Positions 1 to 8,670 of a stretch of 64,000 nt of DNA are shown one piece after another. The position numbers and the translations under genes were made by a program. The DNA comes from Coraliomargarita algicola. Lineage in GTDB: Bacteria; Verrucomicrobiota; Verrucomicrobiia; Opitutales; Coraliomargaritaceae. The DNA is taken from assembly GCF_033878955.1 (NCBI RefSeq), contig NZ_CP138858.1:930001-994000 (forward strand). Direction: 5' to 3'. The stretch's first letter is position 1, and each line of letters begins with the position of its first letter. A model generated the notes under the pieces. That model made no database searches and was not told the DNA's origin. It saw nothing but the letters and a program-made list of their open reading frames with translations.

Positions 1-3000
1 AGCCTCAGAGATGTAACCATCCATACCAAATTGCTTTTTCTTATGGATGCTTTGACCATTAAGGAAAATCTCGCCTTGCCCAGCAAAATAAGCTCCGGAC
101 TTAGACTCCAAGTTCAACGAAACATCGCCAGACCAGTCTTCGGGAATGGTAAAACGCTTGCGTAATATAATGGTTTTAGGCTCTGGCCATTCAGCCGTTT
201 CCCAAGAGCTTAGATTTTTACGGGGCCAATTCGTAACATCGACACCTTTGGCGGTATAGTCGCTGAGCGCCTCGCCCGAATCGAGCAAATGACAAGCCCA
301 GTCTTCCGTCAAATTAAGCATGTTGTCAAAGTCAACCAGCTGAGCGGGAGTCGTGTCCTCTCCTTTCTTGGTGCCACGCCACCAATTACGCTGTAACGCA
401 AACCAGTCCGAAGGCGCAGATTCAATTTTCCCACGGGGGGTCATAAAGACACGGGTTTGTTCCGCCTCGAGGCTGACGTCAATCAAGCCATCGACAATCT
501 CGACTGAACTCTCATCCAGCAGATCCAGGCACCAGACCGGAGCACGGTTCTTCATTTGAAGCTTCCCTGAGATCCCGCGAGAATCATCGCTATTCCACAA
601 CACCCAAATATCATAAAGACCGTTGTTGGAAACATATTGACGCACCAAGACGCCGTCCTGCTCAGCAGACCAATCGTAAGGATGTGTATCGACCTCTCTC
701 CATTCCATCAATTGCACAAGCAGATTAGTCAAGGCGTCATCACCCCCATTTGGCAAAGCGTGTAAGCTTTCATAACTACGATGCGCCGGATCCAGACGAT
801 CCCGTATTTTTGTTCCGCTAAACTTACATCCAACTTGGACGATATAGCCCTGCCCCAAGCGGCGCACCCCTAAGGCAACGCTGCCGTCATCCCAAAGGAG
901 CACGTCTTGCGCATCGGCAGCGACCTTACGTAGATGTAGGCCGTTGGCACGCATACCGTCCCAATCACCGGAGAGCACAGACTGCCCAGCTGCGAGAGTA
1001 AGTTTACCTGATTCGATCACCTTACCCTCCGCATCCATCGCGTCAATTCTCTCAACTGCATAGCCAGTCAATCGCTCAATCGGCCAGGCATCTGCCTCGG
1101 TGGTTGTGTGACGGCCGGTCTGCACATAAGTGATAAATGTGCCACCTTCGCGCACATACTGCTCGATCTCGTCCACCATCGACTCACTCATGATCGAAGT
1201 ATTGGAGTCAAGGATCACGCGGTAAGCGGAAGCATCACCATTCGCAAAAGATGATTCGCTCAACGCATCCGTTGGATAATAATCACGAATGTAGCCAGGC
1301 GTATTCCAGCCCCAGTAACCGGCTGATAAGAGTTTATTTGGATCAAGCACCCAAGGAAAACCATTCAACCGTGTGCTCTCTGAGGAATAGAGACCAGCCA
1401 CTTGTGCTTTTTCAGCATGATACTTTCCAATCAGCTCAAAGAGAGAAAGATTGTCTGTCAAATGTTGCCGAATTTCGGGGTCCCACATCAATGTGCCGAT
1501 ATGAATAAAATAATCGATCGCCTGCACGCCTTCGGTCAACCACAAGCCCTGGAATGACTTGAACCGTTTCAGATCCTGGGCCGGCCCACCTGGCTCCAAC
1601 GAAAAAGGCAAATCGGCACCACGCATCATAGCAGGTAACATGTCGGCATAAAACCCTGACATATAACCTGTGTTATGGAAATTGGATCCATATTCACGTG
1701 CAAGCTCTTTGACATCGTCGAAATAAGCATCTGGTGCCATTTGAACCGCCTGACGGTTCGGGTAAACCTTACGGATGGTTTCCAAGCCGTGGCGCACCGC
1801 TTCTTTACGCAACCAACAGTGCCACATGGCAAAATCATACCACTGAGCATTACGCCCGGAATCGAAATAGGGATATCCCTGCGCTTGTTCACCGGAAAGG
1901 TATACCCGATAAGATAGTTTTCCCTTCGGCAAGCGTAAGGCTAAAAGGTTATCCCCAGCTTTGACTTGTTCTGTAACATCCACAGCCGACCAATGTGGTT
2001 GCATTAATTTAAGCTGTGCCTCATCAACCAATGTATCATTTAACACGGCTTTGTAGCTATCTTGAGATGCTAAGTTTAGATCCCAAACATAAAGCCAAAC
2101 TCGCTCCTGCGCGTCGATCCAGTCCTGTGAAAGTTCGAAATGACGACGAAACACCGCTGGACGGCTAGGAGTCAGCAAGCTGTGATCGCCGCCCGGAGCC
2201 TGCATGCTGGACCAGCCAGAATCATCATGGTCGGAGCGGAACCACTCCTCAGGCGCAGGCTCTGAATCCAGTTTCTTCACCCAATACCGCTCATTGTAGT
2301 AAAGTAAATCATCCTTATCAGCATGCTCAGGTGGCAGCGTTTCGTAGGCGATTTTCCATTCCCCGGTCAAATCAAATGCATCCTCACTCCAACCAGCAAA
2401 CGAAGCAATCTCCGGAACTCGAACAACATCCCAAGACGCGAAATCACTCCCCCAAGCGGCATTCAAAGCATCGAGATCTGCATAGATACTCTTTAAGTAT
2501 TCTTGATACCCGGCATCCGCCACTGGCCCATACTCCAGGAAGATCGAGTGATTTAGATTCTTCAGCTCACCATGTGGTTCCAACACTGTTACCACATTTT
2601 CATTATCCTGATACTTGCGCAACATGGACTCCGCGATATCGAACTGGATCTGGTTAGCCTCTTTCGCGGACCAAGAAGAAGTGCCCCGCGTGCCGAAATA
2701 CGGCGAACCGAGACGCATATAAGTCCCCGCGAATTGCGGCATCGGCTGCATTTGCTGGTCGCGATAGCGATTCATCAACCAAGTGCCCTCACTCCCCTCC
2801 GCAACTTTTATATTCAAACCAAGTGGTAATCCACGCTCTTCTGCCAAAGGAACCATCCACTCCCACCACATCTGGTTATCGAGTCCGCCGGCGGTATCCA
2901 TCGAATGCACTCCGTTAAAAGCGACAAAGCCGATTTGTCCTGTCTTTTCAGCGAAGTCGAACTCCTCGAGGTAATCGTAAGGCCCCTCTCCCTGAGCGTC

Positions 3001-3534
3001 CACATAGTCCTTGGGAGCTGTCGTCCATGGCCGGAAATGTGCTCGGAAGCCCCATTTGTCCCAGCGATCCAGATACATGGGCACCTCCATCTCAGTGCTA
3101 AATGCCCAATCAGACCAATTTGCCTCATTCAAACCGGCAAGCAGCGCATCACGCGAATCCGATGCAAGAATCCGCACTACATTCCCATTTCGTGCTGTGA
3201 GTATATACCCTTGCTCTTCTGCATGTATTACCTTTGCCGTTTGTCCATCGACTTCATACGTCTGCACCGAAACCTTAGGCAGTAGAGACAGATCGGATAG
3301 ATACTTAGCCTGCAAGAGCTCGGCCTTTTCCAGCGACTCCGATTCGATCGTTAATACCGTGGCTCCACTAGAAAGGACACCTTGCTCAGCAGAGACAGTT
3401 CCGAAACCACGTAAATCCCGCTCAGGGAAGATCTCTTGAACGTTAACATTCAACTGGTCGTTACTATCATTGCAAGCGACTAAAGTGAACAATGAGATTC
3501 CAGCGAGTAGAGAAGATAATATAGTAGACTTCAT
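1..3534 (-). CDS. Giant lipoprotein with GH42-like barrel, paralogue A (3' end cut by window)
   Basis: Starts at the ATG whose complement ends at 3534 and is open through base 1, giving 1178 codons; its complete paralogue at 4630-8646 has 1338, so about 160 residues are missing. The N-terminus is a lipoprotein signal with lipobox LVAC (Cys21), so the protein should be a membrane-anchored, periplasmic or surface enzyme. The two proteins align over nearly their whole length with few gaps. They share a barrel with the GH42-type segment LEYGPVADAGYQ followed by LNAAWGSDF, a GH2-type sandwich and a GH42-middle-like domain (VREGGTFITYVQTGRH). Glycoside hydrolase activity is inferred; the substrate is unknown. 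It lies 30 bp downstream of the 3565-4263 gene and is probably co-transcribed with it. Confidence 0.8.
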   Translation of the reverse strand, partial: MKSTILSSLLAGISLFTLVACNDSNDQLNVNVQEIFPERDLRGFGTVSAEQGVLSSGATVLTIESESLEKAELLQAKYLSDLSLLPKVSVQTYEVDGQTAKVIHAEEQGYILTARNGNVVRILASDSRDALLAGLNEANWSDWAFSTEMEVPMYLDRWDKWGFRAHFRPWTTAPKDYVDAQGEGPYDYLEEFDFAEKTGQIGFVAFNGVHSMDTAGGLDNQMWWEWMVPLAEERGLPLGLNIKVAEGSEGTWLMNRYRDQQMQPMPQFAGTYMRLGSPYFGTRGTSSWSAKEANQIQFDIAESMLRKYQDNENVVTVLEPHGELKNLNHSIFLEYGPVADAGYQEYLKSIYADLDALNAAWGSDFASWDVVRVPEIASFAGWSEDAFDLTGEWKIAYETLPPEHADKDDLLYYNERYWVKKLDSEPAPEEWFRSDHDDSGWSSMQAPGGDHSLLTPSRPAVFRRHFELSQDWIDAQERVWLYVWDLNLASQDSYKAVLNDTLVDEAQLKLMQPHWSAVDVTEQVKAGDNLLALRLPKGKLSYRVYLSGEQAQGYPYFDSGRNAQWYDFAMWHCWLRKEAVRHGLETIRKVYPNRQAVQMAPDAYFDDVKELAREYGSNFHNTGYMSGFYADMLPAMMRGADLPFSLEPGGPAQDLKRFKSFQGLWLTEGVQAIDYFIHIGTLMWDPEIRQHLTDNLSLFELIGKYHAEKAQVAGLYSSESTRLNGFPWVLDPNKLLSAGYWGWNTPGYIRDYYPTDALSESSFANGDASAYRVILDSNTSIMSESMVDEIEQYVREGGTFITYVQTGRHTTTEADAWPIERLTGYAVERIDAMDAEGKVIESGKLTLAAGQSVLSGDWDGMRANGLHLRKVAADAQDVLLWDDGSVALGVRRLGQGYIVQVGCKFSGTKIRDRLDPAHRSYESLHALPNGGDDALTNLLVQLMEWREVDTHPYDWSAEQDGVLVRQYVSNNGLYDIWVLWNSDDSRGISGKLQMKNRAPVWCLDLLDESSVEIVDGLIDVSLEAEQTRVFMTPRGKIESAPSDWFALQRNWWRGTKKGEDTTPAQLVDFDNMLNLTEDWACHLLDSGEALSDYTAKGVDVTNWPRKNLSSWETAEWPEPKTIILRKRFTIPEDWSGDVSLNLESKSGAYFAGQGEIFLNGQSIHKKKQFGMDGYISEA

Positions 3535-3564
3535 GGTGGATTATAAAAAGTTAAAATTCAGAGA

Positions 3565-4263
3565 CTAATAACGACTAAGATAGGAAAGTTGGAATGCACC
3601 GTAACGACCATCGGTTCGTCCATCGAAGATGAGTCCGACCCCAGTCAGCTCATCTTTCGGAGAAATCGTATTGCTATTCACGCCCGCAGTCTGATCGTCG
3701 AGGTCGACTTGATATTCGGCTCCCCCCTCCGGCTTAAAATAGCCAGTGACGGTCCCCCTATTGGTTTCATCATCCCACTCAAGTACCAGACGTAGGCGCC
3801 CCACTCTCGCCTCATTCACATCGTAGTCATCGACAACATTGCCGCCGTCATTAATCACTGTGGCACCGGGCCCTTCCCAAAACTCAAAATCTCCACTGGA
3901 GCGCAAAGCGAACGTCCCCCACGAATCGATAAAGTAAGAGCCTTGCAAAGGGTCTGATGAAGTAAACCCGATCCCTAAAAAGGTGTCATTCTCAACGATC
4001 GTCGCAGTGAGCTCATAATACCCAGTCCGAAAACGACATGCCAGCATCGCGCCGCCACGCGTGTTTGTTCGCCCATCCGCATACATAAAATTCGAACCAT
4101 CCATACCACCCACTAGCCATGGTAAACCCGATTTATCTTCATACGTTCGACTCAGCAATACATCCGAAGCCCCGTCGAACTGGTGATCAAAAAGAACTTT
4201 CTGCCCATTTACGCAGGTCGCTAATAGAAGCAGGATATAAATAAAAAAAGGGGTATTCTTCAT
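3565..4263 (-). CDS. Secreted beta-sandwich protein, relative of the PEP-CTERM pair but lacking the sorting tail
   Basis: A 232-residue protein with a signal peptide (cleavage near CVNGQ) and a body clearly homologous to the two PEP-CTERM proteins at 11170 and 11994. Shared landmarks are the FDHQFDG start, FMYADG, TRGGA, GDFEFWEG, the VTGYF strand, DDQTAGVN and GLIFDGRTD. It ends at LSYLSRY and has no PEP motif, transmembrane helix or Arg tail, so it should be freely secreted instead of exosortase-processed. The fold looks like a LamG/jelly-roll carbohydrate-binding sandwich, but no family was recognised with certainty. It is the first gene after the 4361-4387 operator and probably leads a two-gene unit with the giant lipoprotein downstream. 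Confidence 0.75.
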   Translation of the reverse strand: MKNTPFFIYILLLLATCVNGQKVLFDHQFDGASDVLLSRTYEDKSGLPWLVGGMDGSNFMYADGRTNTRGGAMLACRFRTGYYELTATIVENDTFLGIGFTSSDPLQGSYFIDSWGTFALRSSGDFEFWEGPGATVINDGGNVVDDYDVNEARVGRLRLVLEWDDETNRGTVTGYFKPEGGAEYQVDLDDQTAGVNSNTISPKDELTGVGLIFDGRTDGRYGAFQLSYLSRY

Positions 4264-4360
4264 ATAGCAGTGGGATTCAATACACGCTTGAAAAGCGGAT
4301 CATGAACTATTGGGACGCTTCCCGGTGAAAACAATATGCAGAGAAATCAGGAAAGCTCAG

Positions 4361-4387
4361 ATTATTATAGAATAATTATTGTAGAAT
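4361..4387 (-). promoter_or_regulatory. Double operator copy 1, upstream of the 4263 transcription unit
   Basis: Two direct repeats of ATTATTRTAGAAT with a 14-bp period. Their junction forms a near-palindrome TA-n-AATAATTATT-n-TA. The same arrangement occurs at 13944-13970 beside the GntR/LacI regulator gene. On the minus strand the distal half contains a perfect TATAAT (4364-4369), and a TTGAC lies 18 bp before the first ATTCTA, which is the same layout as at the second site with 19 bp. The operator would therefore overlap the promoter of the 4263 gene about 95 bp before its ATG. Binding by the 12815-13903 regulator is inference. Confidence 0.6.
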
Positions 4388-4515
4388 GATATTTCGCCCA
4401 TTTAGGTCAAGGTCATTCGAAATAAAATCACCCCGAAAACACATGAAAACTAGTAGCCCGAAAAATCCGACACATACACTTGAGGCAGCACCTTCGAACT
4501 GACAGGAATCAGCGG

Positions 4516-4558
4516 CGTCAGCCTCGCTAAGGGCCCTGAGCTCTTAGCGAGGCTGACG
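4516..4558. repeat. Perfect 16-bp inverted repeat, hairpin after the giant lipoprotein gene
   Basis: Arms 4516-4531 and 4543-4558 are perfect complements around an 11-nt loop, about 70 bp past the stop codon at 4630. Neither side has a T-run, so it is not a textbook intrinsic terminator; it could end transcription with Rho or protect the 3' end. The arm core TTAGCGAGGCTGA recurs as a single copy at 41143-41155. Confidence 0.6.
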
Positions 4559-4629
4559 AATGATCGCGGTAGACTCAAACCAGGGGATCTTCGATGGGAA
4601 ACATCTCCCTGAGCTTTTCGGGTAAGGAA

Positions 4630-7600
4630 TTAATAAGGCTCCGGATACACACGCATGTGGATCGATTTGACATCGCCTTCATCGGAAGCGCGCCAATAAT
4701 GAACGAGCTCGATTTCATTGCTTTCACCGAAGCGTATCCACGGGGTCACATTCAATTGAAAACGATCCGCAGTAATTCGATGGTAGCGACGCACAAAATG
4801 TCCGTTCACCATAAAGCCCACCAAACCGCGGGCATCGGCATCCAGATAAATCTGCGGCGTATCCATTCCTTCAAAGCTCGCAGGCACGTCCACCTTACGT
4901 TTGAAGAGCTCCACACCTGAATATTTAGCAGGCAGTTCAATCGCCCCCTCCCAGTCGAGTGAATTCGAGCTCACTCGCCATTCACCAGCCAAATCAATCG
5001 AAACTGCTGGTGCCGGCCAAAGCCACAGCCATGCATTGCCACGCACACCGCAGAGCGTGCTGTCTGCCTGAATCACAACCGCCAGCTCATGCGTGCTGCC
5101 AGGCTTGAACGCATCACTAGTGAAGCCATCCATACCGTATTGCTTCTTATTGTGAATGCTCTTTCCATCGAGAAAGATCTCGCCCTCACCAACAAAATAA
5201 GAACCAGACTTCGATTCCAAGGTCAGCGTCACATCGCCCGACCAGTCTTCAGGAAGGGTGAATTCTTTCCGTAAAACGATGGTCTTAGGCTCGGGCCATT
5301 CGGCAGTCTTCCATGCGCTTAATTTTTTAATTGGCCAATCGGAAATTTCGACTCCTTTGGCCGTAAAACCACTGACGTGCTCACCGGATTCCAGCACGTG
5401 ATAGGCCCAGCCATCAGTTAGATCCATCATATTGTCAAAGCTCACATTCGCCGCTGGCAAATCCTCACCACGTTTGGTGCCACGCCACCAGTTACGCTGC
5501 AGTGTAAACCAGTCAGCGGGTGCATTCTCGATCTGGCCACGAGGGGTCATAAAGACACGAGTTTGTTCCGGTTCCAGTGAAACATCGATTCCCCCATAGG
5601 TGAAACTCACAGTGCTTTCATCCACCATATCAAGGCACCAGGCAGGTGTTCTATCACGCAGTTGTAGTTTCCCGTCAATTGCCTTAGATTCATTCGTATT
5701 CCACAACACCCAGAAGTCGTAGAGCCCGTTATTGGAAAGGTAATGGCTCACAAGCACACCGTCATCCTCAGCTTCCCAAGCAAATGGATGCGAGGCCACA
5801 TCCCGCCATTCCATCAACTGAACCAGAAGATTAGTCAGCGCGTCATCGCCGCCTTCCGGCAAAGCATGCAGACTTTCAAAACTGCGTTGTGCCGGCTCCA
5901 GACGATCCCGAATCTTTGTCGAACTAAACTTGCACCCCACCTGAACAATATAGCCCTTGCCCAATGGACGTATCCCCATTGCGACACTACCGTCATCCCA
6001 TAAGAGAACATCCTGAGACTCCTCCGCAATTTTACGTAGATGTAAGCCGTTGGCACGAACACCTTCCCAATCACCGGAAAGAACGTCCTGCCCCGGAGAT
6101 AATGTTAGTTTACCTGACTCGAGCACACGCCCATCTGCGGCCATGCTGTCGACTTTCTCGACACGGTATCCAGTCAATCGCTCGATCGGCCATGCGTCCG
6201 CCTCACTCGTGCTATGACGTCCAGTCTGCACGTAAGTTATAAAAGTGCCGCCCTCTCGAACATATTCCTCAATCTCGTCTACCATCGTCTCACTCATAAT
6301 CGAGGTATTCGAATCGATGATCACCCGATAGGCTGCCGCATCACCATCAGAAAAAGAAGATTCACTCAAAGCATCACTCGGATAATAATCCCGTAAGTAG
6401 CCGCGCGCATTCCAAGACCAGTAACCTGATGAAAGCAGCTTGTTAGGGTCCAAGACCCAAGGAAAGCCATTCAGACGTGTGCTCTCTGAAGAATAGAGCC
6501 CCGCGACTTCGGCCTTCTCGGAATGATACTTCCCGATCAATTCAAACAGGTTTAAATTATCCTTCAAATGCTGACGAATCTCCGGATCCCACATAAGGGA
6601 TCCAATATGGATAAAGTAATCGATAGCCTGCACACCTTCGCTCATCCACAGGCCTTGAAAAGATTTGAAGCGCTTCAAATCCTTAGCCGGGCCACCTGGC
6701 TCCAAAGAGAATGGAAGATCAGCACCTCGCATCAACGCTGGTAACATATCTGCATAGAATGCCGACATATACCCCGTATTATGGAAGTTGGAACCATATT
6801 CACGAGACAGTTCCTTAACATCATCAAAATAGGCATCTGGTGCCATTTGAACAATCTGACGATTTGGAAAGACCTTGCGAATGGTTTCATAACCTTGTCC
6901 GACTTCTTCTTTTCGTAACCAACAATGCCACATGGCAAAATCATACCACTGAATATTGCGGCCTTTTTCAAAGAAAGGATAGCCCTGTGGCGCGTCTTCA
7001 GAAAGATACACGCGGTAGGAAAGTTTCCCTTTCGGCAAACGGAGTGCCAGCAGATTATCACCTGCTTTCAATTGCTCGCTGACTTCCACGGCTGTCCAGT
7101 GAGGTTGCATCAATTCCAGCACCGACTCATCGACTAAGGTATCATTGACATAGGCCTGAAAGGTGTCGTTGGAGGCTAAATTCATATCCCACACGTAGAG
7201 CCAAACTTGCTCGCGTGCATCGAGCCAGTCTTGAGAGAGTTCGAAATGACGACGCATCACCCCTGGTCGACTAGGAGTTAACAAGTTCTGATCATCACCC
7301 GGAGTGTGCATCGACGACCAACTGGAGTCATCCAAATTCGAACGAAACCACTCCGCGGGAGCAGGCTCAGAATCAAGTTTCTTCACCCAATAGCGCTCAT
7401 TATAATACAATAAGTCATCTTTCCCTTGATGTTGTGGGGCCAATGTTTCATAGGAAATCTTCCACTCACCTGTCAGGTCAAAGGCGTGTTCGCCCCAACC
7501 AGCAAAGGATGCAATCTCTGGCACACGAACTGTTGTCCAATCACTAAAATCAGTGTCCCAAGCGCGATTTAAGGCATTCAGATCCGTGTAAATGGTTTGT

Positions 7601-8646
7601 AGATAGGCCTGATATCCGGCATCAGCGACTGGCCCATACTCGAGAAAAATAGAGTGAGCGAGATTCTTCAACTCGCCGTGCGGCTCAAGAACAGTCACTA
7701 CGTTCTCACGATCTTGGAACCTGCGAAGCACCGCCTCGACGAGATCAAACTGGACCTGATTGGCCTCATCGGCTGCCCAGGAAGTAGTGCCACGCGTGCC
7801 AAAATACGGTGAACCAATCCGCATATAGCTACCACCAAATTGCGGCATAGGCTGCATTTCTTGATCTCGATAGCGGTTCATCAACCAAGGGGCCTCACTG
7901 CCTGCAGCCACGGTAATACTAAACCCGTAGGGCAAACCACGTTCTTCAGCCAGAGGTAAGCTCCACTCCCACCACATAGAGTCGTCGAGTCCACCGGCCG
8001 TATCCATCGAATGCGGTCCATTAAAAGGAAGCAGACCGACATGGCCCATTTCTTCCGCAAACTCAAACTCTTGCAAGAAATCATAGCTGCCTCCACCCTG
8101 CGCTTGGATGTAATCTTTAGGCGCGCCATACCATGGCTTGAAGTGCGAGCGAAAGCCCCACTTGTCCCAACGATCCAGATACATGGGAACTTTTGTTTCA
8201 GTCGAGAAAGACCAGTCCGACCAATCTCCCTCCATCAGCCCAGCGATCGCTACGCCACGCTGCTCAGCGGAAAGGATGCGCACGAGATTTTCTTTACGCG
8301 CTGTGACAATATAACCTTGGCCTTCCGCATGAAAGACCTGAATAGCCTGTCCATTGAAATCATGTGCTTCAACGGTGACTTGAGGAAGTAGACCGAGATC
8401 AGAAAGATACTTCGCCTGCAGCAATTCCGCCTTCTCGGGAGACTCACATTCAATGGTCAGCAAGTTCGCGCCGCTGGCAAGCATGCCATCCGTTCCAGAT
8501 ACGGTTCCATAACCGCGCAGCTCCTTCGCTGGGAAATTTTCACGAACTGTAACAGAAAGCTTTGAAACCGTCTCATCATTGCAACCGCCCAGAGCCAGCG
8601 CGCTCACAGCGCACAGTAAAAAAGTAAAAAAGGTGGATTTTATCAT
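4630..8646 (-). CDS. Giant lipoprotein, GH42-like barrel interrupted by a GH2-type sandwich, paralogue B
   Basis: A 1338-residue protein with a lipoprotein signal and lipobox ALGGC (Cys22), predicted to be an anchored envelope enzyme. Residues about 155-380 look like the first part of a GH42-type TIM barrel, with EPHGE (321-325) where a catalytic acid/base could lie and LNRAW near 359-363. Residues about 385-550 are a GH2-N-type sugar-binding sandwich (LTGEWKIS, VWLYVWDMNLASND). The barrel then resumes (QWYDFAMWHCW, FSLEPGG with candidate nucleophile Glu649). A GH42-middle/glutamine-amidotransferase-like domain (VREGGTFITY) follows, then two more sandwich domains at the C-terminus. Glycosidase function is inferred. 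The gene starts 25 bp after the beta-helix protein gene and is a tandem paralogue of the gene at 1-3534. Confidence 0.8.
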   Translation of the reverse strand: MIKSTFFTFLLCAVSALALGGCNDETVSKLSVTVRENFPAKELRGYGTVSGTDGMLASGANLLTIECESPEKAELLQAKYLSDLGLLPQVTVEAHDFNGQAIQVFHAEGQGYIVTARKENLVRILSAEQRGVAIAGLMEGDWSDWSFSTETKVPMYLDRWDKWGFRSHFKPWYGAPKDYIQAQGGGSYDFLQEFEFAEEMGHVGLLPFNGPHSMDTAGGLDDSMWWEWSLPLAEERGLPYGFSITVAAGSEAPWLMNRYRDQEMQPMPQFGGSYMRIGSPYFGTRGTTSWAADEANQVQFDLVEAVLRRFQDRENVVTVLEPHGELKNLAHSIFLEYGPVADAGYQAYLQTIYTDLNALNRAWDTDFSDWTTVRVPEIASFAGWGEHAFDLTGEWKISYETLAPQHQGKDDLLYYNERYWVKKLDSEPAPAEWFRSNLDDSSWSSMHTPGDDQNLLTPSRPGVMRRHFELSQDWLDAREQVWLYVWDMNLASNDTFQAYVNDTLVDESVLELMQPHWTAVEVSEQLKAGDNLLALRLPKGKLSYRVYLSEDAPQGYPFFEKGRNIQWYDFAMWHCWLRKEEVGQGYETIRKVFPNRQIVQMAPDAYFDDVKELSREYGSNFHNTGYMSAFYADMLPALMRGADLPFSLEPGGPAKDLKRFKSFQGLWMSEGVQAIDYFIHIGSLMWDPEIRQHLKDNLNLFELIGKYHSEKAEVAGLYSSESTRLNGFPWVLDPNKLLSSGYWSWNARGYLRDYYPSDALSESSFSDGDAAAYRVIIDSNTSIMSETMVDEIEEYVREGGTFITYVQTGRHSTSEADAWPIERLTGYRVEKVDSMAADGRVLESGKLTLSPGQDVLSGDWEGVRANGLHLRKIAEESQDVLLWDDGSVAMGIRPLGKGYIVQVGCKFSSTKIRDRLEPAQRSFESLHALPEGGDDALTNLLVQLMEWRDVASHPFAWEAEDDGVLVSHYLSNNGLYDFWVLWNTNESKAIDGKLQLRDRTPAWCLDMVDESTVSFTYGGIDVSLEPEQTRVFMTPRGQIENAPADWFTLQRNWWRGTKRGEDLPAANVSFDNMMDLTDGWAYHVLESGEHVSGFTAKGVEISDWPIKKLSAWKTAEWPEPKTIVLRKEFTLPEDWSGDVTLTLESKSGSYFVGEGEIFLDGKSIHNKKQYGMDGFTSDAFKPGSTHELAVVIQADSTLCGVRGNAWLWLWPAPAVSIDLAGEWRVSSNSLDWEGAIELPAKYSGVELFKRKVDVPASFEGMDTPQIYLDADARGLVGFMVNGHFVRRYHRITADRFQLNVTPWIRFGESNEIELVHYWRASDEGDVKSIHMRVYPEPY

Positions 8647-8670
8647 TTGTATTGTTCTTTGAGGGATAAA

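Larger units (their letters stand above)
4264..4629. other. 366-bp intergenic region with operator and long hairpin
   Basis: No credible gene was seen. It holds the double operator at 4361-4387 and the inverted repeat at 4516-4558. The part next to 4264 is the leader of the leftward gene; the part next to 4629 is the 3' flank of the giant lipoprotein gene. Confidence 0.7.
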
